A DNA stretch of 21,351 nucleotides from an uncultured Lachnospiraceae bacterium (GTDB lineage: Bacteria > Bacillota > Clostridia > Lachnospirales > Lachnospiraceae): NCBI GenBank assembly GCA_910588865.1, contig CAJUSJ010000070.1, positions 1 to 21,351 of the forward strand, given 5' to 3'. The position numbers and the translations under genes were made by a program. This document shows, piece by piece, positions 5,849 to 11,680 of the stretch (position 1 is its first letter; each line of letters starts with the position of its first letter). The notes under the pieces were generated by a model, which was not told the DNA's origin, ran no database searches, and saw nothing but the letters and a program-made list of their open reading frames with translations.

Positions 5849-8422
5849 TCAAAGTTTTTCCTTGACAAACTGATGAATCTTTTCCCCGCTGGTTCCGTCA
5901 CTGTTGGCTGCCAATTGCCGGTACGCCTGAAGCTGCCGTTCTCTGTCAAAGCTGCCGCCCGTGATCCTGCCATCCAGAAAATCCGTCAGGGAATTAAAGG
6001 CGTTTTCCTGACAGCCGTACTGCATCCACTGGGACTGTTCCTTAAATCCCGGCTCCTGGTCCCGCAGCTCTTTCACGTCAAAGTCAAGCTTGATCTCCCG
6101 GCATTCATTATTTTCAAAGTCCACCTGGTAAAGCTTTCTGTCATACATGGAGAACAGCCGGTATCCCCGGATCTGGGTTCCTTCTATAAGACAGTCAAGA
6201 TACCCTTTTGCCCAGACAGGGAAATAACCGTTTTTTGGCTGCTCCAGCTGTTCTATAGGAGGATTCCACTCCTGCACTTCTCCGGTATCCTTATCCAGAC
6301 GGACATACTGATTCCCCCAACAAGGAGAAAGATACACATAATTCTTATAAAAAACAGCGCTGCCAAATGGCCTCTCCTCACACTCATGTTTGTATGTGAT
6401 ATGATAGCACTGAAAGCCTTCCGGAGAGACCGTATACTCCCGCGCTTCCCCTGTCTCCGGATTCCATCTGGTAACCACATTGCCGGAGTAGGGCAGCAGC
6501 CAGAAGTCGCTGTCATAGGGCAGGGACGGCATTCCTAAATATCCTCCCGGGCTTTCCGTCTCCAGGGTCAAATAGTCCCACTCCCCTGTGTCCCCATTAA
6601 TAGCCAATACGTGGTTATCAACAGGGGAGGCCAGGTACAGTGTTCTGCCTTTTACGCCCACCCCGCCGCACCGCCGCTCTCCGTCGGCTATTCCTATAAA
6701 GAAATCCTTGTTTATATCGAAATAGCTGACATGGTCATTTTCCGTATCATAGCGCACAATGGCGGGGTACTGATTGGGAATCAGGAACAGGTATTTTTCC
6801 ACAACCAGCGCGGCATAAAAAATCCCTGACTGCTCTGCCAGCGGTTCCAGCTTAATCCGCTTTTCGATGCCTTCCTTGCTGACCACCAGAATATCCTGGG
6901 CATTGATGGGGCACATGTATGCTTTTTGGTCCAGCAGTACCGGGCCTGTGTAGTATCCGCCGTAGGCATAATCCGACAGGTCGCAGACATAGCGGAACGT
7001 GCCATGTTCTCCCAAAGAGCGGTACAGTTTATTTCCCTGGGTCATTATCCAGGAATCCCGCTCCACACAGAACTTCCCGTCCCGTATTCCATTTACAACA
7101 GGAAATCCCTGGACAATGGCTCCCCGCCAATCTTCTTCTCCCGGAGCGCTGTTGATGCTGTTGTCCAATATAAACTGAGGCTTCCCTGCCATCCCAAACA
7201 AGGATGTGACGGAAGTGCCGGAATCTCCGATGTAGGCGTCACTGAGAGCGATGGTGTTGGTAATATCCGGGGTATCGTCATAGATTCCCATGTCTTTGCG
7301 GATAAATTCGTCTCTCAGGGCATCATACCTGGGCTTGTACCCTCTCCGCATGGAGAGGAACGTGGATTCCATCAGGGGGTGGGGACGCCACAGAAGGCAT
7401 GCGTCCTCTCTTCCTTCAAAGCAGCGGAAAACATATTCCATTTTCTTCAGAAAACGTTCTGTGTCTCCCAGCATTCCGTTAAGGCTGGTGTTATAGAAAT
7501 AGACGGTTTTTCCCTCCATCTTTTGTCTCCAGCTCTCCGGCGGCTGGGGAGGATCGGCGCACAGGCGGAGCGTTCTGTCAAATTTAGGGGAGCCTAAGGG
7601 AACCAGCTTCTCTTTTGGCAGATAGGGGTCAAAGAATTTTCTGTATTTTTCTGCCTGTATGATAATATAGTCCGCATTGTAATAAGCGGGGCAGGAGGCT
7701 TGTCCATCGCTCATGCCCCCGGTTGTTGAGTAATAGGGTATATATACTAAGCATTCTGTATATTTTTTCAGTTCGGATGAATAGTATTCTGGTGCCACGG
7801 TTGTGACATAGTTGGCATAATCATATGGATTATGTATGTATATAATGTCCGGCTGCCTGTCTCTAAGCCGGTATGAATTATAGTGGGTTATGGACACATA
7901 GGAGGGCAGCTTGTCTCCTTCATAATGGCAGGTTCCAAGCATACCGTTAGGCTGTCTGTCATAGTAGGGTATGGGCACAACATATGGGTCGCAGTCCGGA
8001 TCGCGGTCCGCTGCCTGCCAGACGCTTTCCATGGAATCCCACATGGAGGCTTTATATGGAAAAAACGCGATCTCATAGCGGGTTTTTATGTCATTTTTGA
8101 CATTGTTCTCCACCTGGATCAGGGCTTTTCGAAGCTTTTTATTGATCTTGTTTGGATTGATTTCCTGGCCCTGGGTCAGTTTTTCGTAAATCTGGTAGAC
8201 CTGCTCGCAGTAATCTTCCAGAAGTGCGATAACTGGCGCCTGCTCTCCCTCGATCTTTTCTATAAAATTGCCCAGTTCCACGGCCCCTTCCTGGCATTGC
8301 CCTAACAGGTCCAAAGCTAATGGAGGGACAGGCTTTTTTTCGATCAGTCTGCTTATCTCGTCATGGGCCTGGCTAAGAAGTTTTATAAAATCTTCGGCCT
8401 GCTTTTTTTGTGCTTTCCTCAT
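5849..8422 (-). CDS. CDP-glycerol glycerophosphotransferase-like (GT-B) enzyme with C-terminal beta-propeller-like region
   Basis: 857 residues. Residues 1-110 are helical and charged. Residues about 115-425 resemble the GT-B-like domain of teichoic acid glycerophosphotransferases: FFPYKASMWDS, IIYIHNPYDY, LVPLGSPKFD, WRPHP (345-349) and SDAYIGDSGTSVTSLFG (394-410), where the last two match the RPHP and DSSS-like motifs that bind the CDP-polyol donor. From about 450 to 770 the sequence is repetitive and beta-rich with motifs such as IVRYDTENDHVSYFD, VLAINGDTGEWDYL, VTRWNPETGEAREY and YVRLDKDTGEVQEW, typical of propeller blades. No signal peptide or clear membrane span is seen. The start has GGTGAG nine bases upstream. 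It likely transfers a phospho-polyol or sugar in surface-polymer synthesis, with the propeller as binding or regulatory platform (inference). Confidence 0.85.
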   Translation of the reverse strand: MRKAQKKQAEDFIKLLSQAHDEISRLIEKKPVPPLALDLLGQCQEGAVELGNFIEKIEGEQAPVIALLEDYCEQVYQIYEKLTQGQEINPNKINKKLRKALIQVENNVKNDIKTRYEIAFFPYKASMWDSMESVWQAADRDPDCDPYVVPIPYYDRQPNGMLGTCHYEGDKLPSYVSITHYNSYRLRDRQPDIIYIHNPYDYANYVTTVAPEYYSSELKKYTECLVYIPYYSTTGGMSDGQASCPAYYNADYIIIQAEKYRKFFDPYLPKEKLVPLGSPKFDRTLRLCADPPQPPESWRQKMEGKTVYFYNTSLNGMLGDTERFLKKMEYVFRCFEGREDACLLWRPHPLMESTFLSMRRGYKPRYDALRDEFIRKDMGIYDDTPDITNTIALSDAYIGDSGTSVTSLFGMAGKPQFILDNSINSAPGEEDWRGAIVQGFPVVNGIRDGKFCVERDSWIMTQGNKLYRSLGEHGTFRYVCDLSDYAYGGYYTGPVLLDQKAYMCPINAQDILVVSKEGIEKRIKLEPLAEQSGIFYAALVVEKYLFLIPNQYPAIVRYDTENDHVSYFDINKDFFIGIADGERRCGGVGVKGRTLYLASPVDNHVLAINGDTGEWDYLTLETESPGGYLGMPSLPYDSDFWLLPYSGNVVTRWNPETGEAREYTVSPEGFQCYHITYKHECEERPFGSAVFYKNYVYLSPCWGNQYVRLDKDTGEVQEWNPPIEQLEQPKNGYFPVWAKGYLDCLIEGTQIRGYRLFSMYDRKLYQVDFENNECREIKLDFDVKELRDQEPGFKEQSQWMQYGCQENAFNSLTDFLDGRITGGSFDRERQLQAYRQLAANSDGTSGEKIHQFVKEKL

Positions 8423-8491
8423 AGTTTGTTTCTCACCCTTCTGCCTGGTTTATTCCGCCAACTGGCGTCTGCCTCATTGGCTTACAGGCTG

Positions 8492-8536
8492 TCTCGCTGT
8501 GCCTTTCACTAATACAAAATAAGGCATATTGGTCAT
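8492..8536 (-). promoter_or_regulatory. Weak candidate promoter for the transferase operon
   Basis: On the minus strand, ATGACC and TATTAG are separated by 16 bases just after the last hairpin of the candidate RNA. Each matches the consensus at four of six positions. If real, the genes at 4455-8422 have a second promoter independent of the invertible one. If not, they depend on read-through from the TnpB-like gene. Confidence 0.25.
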
Positions 8537-8771
8537 CGCGGATCCGATGATGCGGAGATTTCCGCTTCGCTCCCGGGTACGTCACGGTTTTCCGTGTTCC
8601 CCGGGTCTTGGCATACCCAATACACAGATGCCGGACAAGTCCGGGCTCTGCCTTCTAATGCCGTTCTTTCTTTTTATATCAGGAACTCCCGTCCCATTCC
8701 GGATTCCCGGTAAAACCCCGGCTTTTGGCCGGAATTTATCTAGAACGCGGTTCTTATGATCGGTTTATGGT
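8533..8771 (-). ncRNA. Candidate guide-RNA (omegaRNA-like) scaffold downstream of the TnpB-like gene
   Basis: This stretch between the TnpB-like stop and the transferase gene has no convincing ORF but is packed with hairpins. On the minus strand, in order: CCGGC/GCCGG (8718-8732), CCGGAC/GTCCGG (8631-8644), a CCCGGG pair (8572-8577 with 8600-8605) enclosing CACGG-AAAA-CCGTG (8583-8596), GCGGA-AATC-TCCGC (8552-8565) and TCATCG/CGATGA (8533-8550). TnpB guide RNAs are made from exactly this position, the 3' end of and just past the gene, with the guide after the last stem. Here the guide would begin near 8532, reading CCAATATGCCTTATTT. None of the hairpins is followed by a good T run, which argues against plain terminators. 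The RNA and the guide boundary are inferred. Confidence 0.5.
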
Positions 8772-10121
8772 CTATGTCTCACGGGGCTGGCCGGACCTGT
8801 TGACGATTCTGCCGGATCGTCCCCGGTTTAACGCGTTTTTCGCGGTGTTGGTCTTTTCTTCTTCCTGGTACCCACATTTGGGACAAGTGAAAAGCCCTTT
8901 TTCTTTCTGGCCCCTGGCTCCGCAGCTGCCGCATTCTCTGCTGATATCTTTTCCCAGGACTTCCACCAGGTCTACTGACTGCTCCCGGCATTTTTGTTCC
9001 AGACGTTTTCGGATATATCCTCTCTGCCACAGCCCTACATTGCTGTTGATTTTCTTGTTGACGCCGCCGGGCTGTTTGCGGGGCAATTTTACGATATAAA
9101 TGATCTGTGGCTTTTCTTCTTCAAAAAAGCGGTTCAGCTCATGGTTGATATAGCTGTGGATCTGTTCCACATACCGTCCTTTTTGGGCTTCATATTTTTT
9201 TCTTCCCGGGTTGGCCATACGGTTTTTGTGATAGCTTGACTGACGGCTCCGGATCCACTGGGCATATTCTGTCTGATAGGCTCCCAGGTTCTTTCCGTAC
9301 TCGTGTCCCTGGTCAGTGGTCAGCATGGTAAAGATACCCATTGACACTCCCACCTGGTTGACATAATCACTGTATCCCCGGACAGAAACGCCAACAGGTA
9401 CATCGATTGTGATCCGGCTTTCCTGGGGATGGGGCTTGATATAAATCTGGCTCTTGTATTGGTTTTTGTCTGTCAGGGCCACAAAAACCCGTTTCCGCTT
9501 CTCTTTGGTGGAGATATAGATTCCACAGCAGCGGTCTTTCTCCCCATAGCGGTATGCCCGCTCTGACACGGCGAAACCGGAAGCCCTGTCCATATGAGGC
9601 CTGACATGGTATTTTCTCACCTGCCTGCGCAGATAACGGTTCAGCTTGTCAGTGTCCACAGCCTCCGCCAACATGTCTTGCTGTCTTTGAATCTCCTTTG
9701 GAAGATCAGAGGGCTTCTGATTTAATACCCCGTCAAAAACATTGGCCACCTTCAGGACAAAACGGAGATAATGCTTTTCTTCTGGGGTAAAATTCTCATT
9801 TTTCCCCACCAGCTCCAGGACTTTTGATTTTGTCCTGCTCCACTGACCCCTAATCTCTACCAGGGCTTCAAACATGGCCAGATAAAAGTATACGGATGGG
9901 AGTCCCAGCTCTGCCCGGAACCCGCTTTTGGTCATCTCGTTTTGAACCGTATAACCTGGATAAATCTTTGCCAGACTGCCGATTCCGCTGTAACGGTCAT
10001 ATACATAATTCTTCACTTTGCGGTAATCCTCCGCGATCTCAAGGAGTTTATCCATGTCCTCTTTTGGGATGGGAAGCTTGCTGTATTGGTGGACAGTCTT
10101 GCATACGGTCTTTGACGGCAT
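8772..10121 (-). CDS. Nuclease-dead TnpB-like protein (TldR-type candidate)
   Basis: 449 residues; ATG at 10121 with GAGG nine bases upstream. The C-terminal half aligns with TnpB/Cas12-type RuvC proteins: the segment INSNVGLWQRGYIRKRLEQK, then VEVLGKDISRECGSCG, and a complete zinc ribbon (Cys397, Cys400, Cys413, Cys416). The three RuvC acidic residues are all missing: the GIDLG-like motif reads GVSMG (Ser260), the IVIEDL-like motif reads IYIVKL (Val344), and the DxNAAxN-like motif reads KTNTAKN (Lys423). Dead TnpB proteins of this sort (TldR) are known to act as RNA-guided transcription repressors. No TnpA is present. The gene lies between a strong invertible promoter and a surface-polymer operon, so it looks domesticated. 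RNA partner and target are unknown. Confidence 0.85.
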   Translation of the reverse strand: MPSKTVCKTVHQYSKLPIPKEDMDKLLEIAEDYRKVKNYVYDRYSGIGSLAKIYPGYTVQNEMTKSGFRAELGLPSVYFYLAMFEALVEIRGQWSRTKSKVLELVGKNENFTPEEKHYLRFVLKVANVFDGVLNQKPSDLPKEIQRQQDMLAEAVDTDKLNRYLRRQVRKYHVRPHMDRASGFAVSERAYRYGEKDRCCGIYISTKEKRKRVFVALTDKNQYKSQIYIKPHPQESRITIDVPVGVSVRGYSDYVNQVGVSMGIFTMLTTDQGHEYGKNLGAYQTEYAQWIRSRQSSYHKNRMANPGRKKYEAQKGRYVEQIHSYINHELNRFFEEEKPQIIYIVKLPRKQPGGVNKKINSNVGLWQRGYIRKRLEQKCREQSVDLVEVLGKDISRECGSCGARGQKEKGLFTCPKCGYQEEEKTNTAKNALNRGRSGRIVNRSGQPRET

Positions 10122-10155
10122 GTCTCGTTTCCTCTGCTAGGTCAGGTTCGTAACA

Positions 10156-10195
10156 GATATATTTTCGCGGATTAGCTCAATCCGCGAAAAATATC
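10156..10195. repeat. Recombination-site candidate 1 (near-palindrome left of recombinase gene)
   Basis: TTTTCGCGGATT (10162-10173), a 5-base core AGCTC (10174-10178) and AATCCGCGAAAA (10179-10190), extended by GATAT/ATATC. Two inverted arms around a short asymmetric core is the usual form of a tyrosine recombinase crossover site. The copy at 11602-11630 is its reverse complement, core included. Confidence 0.75.
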
Positions 10196-10298
10196 CAAAG
10201 TTTACAATACATAAAATACTACGGCGGAATTCCAAAAAACATAAGCCAAAATCCATATTTTGATGTCTGTCTGCTCTTGCTTTCCTCCGCTTGAACCA

Positions 10299-10327
10299 AT
10301 TATACTTCCAGAAGGAAAACTTGTCAA
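10299..10327 (-). promoter_or_regulatory. Consensus SigA promoter inside the invertible segment, driving the TnpB-like gene
   Basis: On the minus strand TTGACA (10322-10327), a 17-base spacer and TATAAT (10299-10304): a perfect match to the vegetative consensus. Transcription would start near 10292, cross site 1 and enter the TnpB-like gene after a leader of about 170 bases. The promoter lies between the two inverted sites, so inversion would point it the other way, toward 11640. Confidence 0.88.
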
Positions 10328-10343
10328 CCAGGGCGGGAGTGGT

Positions 10344-10382
10344 GGATTTTGCATAAAATTATGCATATTTTACCAAAAATCC
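10344..10382. promoter_or_regulatory. Imperfect palindrome, possible operator for the recombinase
   Basis: Arms GGATTTTGCATAAAAT (10344-10359) and ATTTTACCAAAAATCC (10367-10382) match at 13 of 16 positions, with a nested palindrome TGCATAA-AA-TTATGCA (10350-10365). It lies between the strong leftward promoter and the recombinase start, so it may bind the recombinase or a regulator. No strong rightward promoter was found; TATAAA at 10384-10389 is a possible -10 element. Confidence 0.4.
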
Positions 10383-10444
10383 GTATAAAAACAGCCGTCC
10401 CGCCTCTATTTTGGGTCAAAATAATGGTCAGGAAGGAACGAAAG

Positions 10445-11566
10445 ATGCCAAGACGAGGAGAAAACATACGGAAAAGAAAAGACGGACGCTGGGAGGGCAG
10501 ATACTATGTGCGGGAACTGGAGACAGGAAAAAACATCCAGCACTCCGTGTACGCAAAAACCTACAGTGAGGTAAGGGAAAAACTGCGCGCGGTAAAAAGT
10601 GACAGTAAAAAAATACAGCGGCAAAAAGATGGGGGGTTAAACATTTATTTTTGTCAGGCTGCCGAAGAGTGGTTTATAAGTATCCGCAGGGAGAAAAAGC
10701 ACGCGACTTATATAAAATACCACATGATCTATGAAAAATATCTTTATCCCAAATTAGGGAGCCTGTCTTTTTCGGAATGGAGCAACGAATATCTGGCTGA
10801 TTTATTTCAAGGTAAAGACGGAAATCTGGTTTCCAACAGTTTACAGAAAAGCATTTCCTGTGTCTTAAACCAGATCCTTTCCTATGCGGTCTCCCACTAT
10901 GCTGTCAAACTGCCGCCTTATTCGTTTCCAAAGCGGGCAAGTGAGATAAAGCCTGTGGAGGTCCTCAATCAGTCCGAACAGGCCAGACTATTGCGGCATC
11001 TATACCATGACATGGACATTTATAAACTGGGGATCATCATCTGTATTTCCACCGGACTGCGCCTGGGAGAGCTGTGCGCCCTGAAGTGGAAGGATGTTGA
11101 TTTTGAAGATCATCTGCTGTACATAAACGCGACAGTACAGAGAATCGTGGTGGAAGGATATGAGACGAAAACCATTCTCCTTGAGGGCGCTCCCAAAAGC
11201 AATTTTTCCCGCAGAGAGATCCCAATGTCAGACGAAGTGGCAAAGCTTCTGCTTTTCTATCACAGAGGCGATGATGAATATGTGATTCAGGGAAAAAAGC
11301 CTATGGAACCCAGAACCTATCAAAATAAGTTTCAGAAATATCTCCAGTCCGCGGGAATAAAAAGAAAAAATTTTCATACTCTCCGGCATACATTTGCTAC
11401 CAATTGTATCAACAATGGTGTTGATGTCAAAAGTCTAAGTGAAATTCTGGGACATTCTGATGTAAAAATCACCTTAAATCGTTATGTACATCCGACAGCG
11501 GAAGTAAAACGGGGGCATATGAACTCATTATCTGTCATTTATGGTCAGCTTATGGGTCAAAAGTAG
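10445..11566 (+). CDS. Tyrosine recombinase/integrase
   Basis: 373 residues from the ATG at 10445, chosen because GGAAGG sits eight bases upstream and MPRRGENIRKRKDGRWEGRY is a typical start for this group. An N-terminal arm-binding-like region is followed by a SAM-like core-binding domain (about residues 60-160) and the catalytic domain. All catalytic residues are present: Arg206 (STGLRLGE), Lys251 (APKSN), His311 and Arg314 (HTLRHTF), His337 (LGHSD) and the nucleophile Tyr347 (LNRYV). The gene lies alone between two near-palindromic sites in inverted orientation, the arrangement of an invertase encoded inside its own segment, as with Hin. It has lower GC than the genes to its right. It may instead be an integrase of a small element, but direct-repeat att sites were not seen. 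Confidence 0.93.
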   Translation: MPRRGENIRKRKDGRWEGRYYVRELETGKNIQHSVYAKTYSEVREKLRAVKSDSKKIQRQKDGGLNIYFCQAAEEWFISIRREKKHATYIKYHMIYEKYLYPKLGSLSFSEWSNEYLADLFQGKDGNLVSNSLQKSISCVLNQILSYAVSHYAVKLPPYSFPKRASEIKPVEVLNQSEQARLLRHLYHDMDIYKLGIIICISTGLRLGELCALKWKDVDFEDHLLYINATVQRIVVEGYETKTILLEGAPKSNFSRREIPMSDEVAKLLLFYHRGDDEYVIQGKKPMEPRTYQNKFQKYLQSAGIKRKNFHTLRHTFATNCINNGVDVKSLSEILGHSDVKITLNRYVHPTAEVKRGHMNSLSVIYGQLMGQK

Positions 11567-11601
11567 ACGAAAGTATCGTATTTCCAGCCATTATCAATAA
11601 C

Positions 11602-11630
11602 ATTTCGCGGATTGAGCTAATCCGCGAAAT
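11602..11630. repeat. Recombination-site candidate 2 (near-palindrome right of recombinase gene)
   Basis: ATTTCGCGGATT (11602-11613), core GAGCT (11614-11618), AATCCGCGAAAT (11619-11630). It is the inverted form of site 1: the core is the reverse complement of AGCTC. It lies 35 bases past the recombinase stop. Confidence 0.75.
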
Positions 11631-11632
11631 TT

Positions 11633-11667
11633 AAAAAGCAGCCCCAGGGGGATTACCCTGGGGCTGC
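11633..11667 (-). terminator. Strong rho-independent terminator of the 11681-13378 ATPase gene
   Basis: A perfect 12-bp stem, GCAGCCCCAGGG (11638-11649) and CCCTGGGGCTGC (11656-11667), with a 6-base loop. On the minus strand it is followed by TTTTT, directly after the stop of the ATPase gene. On the plus strand it lacks a T run, but the stem could still hinder rightward transcripts leaving site 2. Confidence 0.9.
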
Positions 11668-11680
11668 CTGCCTGTAAATA

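Noticed and set aside
4368..5873. Long plus-strand open frames opposite the cytidylyltransferase and transferase genes (also around 6926-7597)
   Set aside because: They have no family resemblance or good ribosome binding sites and are the complement of genes with clear motifs.
8772..10121. An intact IS200/IS605-type transposon
   Set aside because: No TnpA (HUH or serine recombinase) gene, no recognised element ends, and the TnpB-like protein lacks the catalytic residues. The neighbouring tyrosine recombinase has its own sites, which do not enclose the TnpB-like gene.
10137..10256. A 39-codon leader peptide gene before the TnpB-like gene
   Set aside because: No ribosome binding site at a useful distance from the ATG; kept only as a remark in the leader finding.
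10156..11630. The two palindromes as ordinary transcription terminators
   Set aside because: They lack T runs, share the same unusual arms, and have reverse-complementary cores on either side of the recombinase gene. A separate strong terminator for the neighbouring gene is present at 11633-11667.
10156..11630. The two palindromes as attL/attR of an integrated element
   Set aside because: Attachment sites of an integrated element should be direct repeats; the cores here are in opposite orientation. The asymmetry rests on a single offset base in a five-base core, so this rejection is not absolute.
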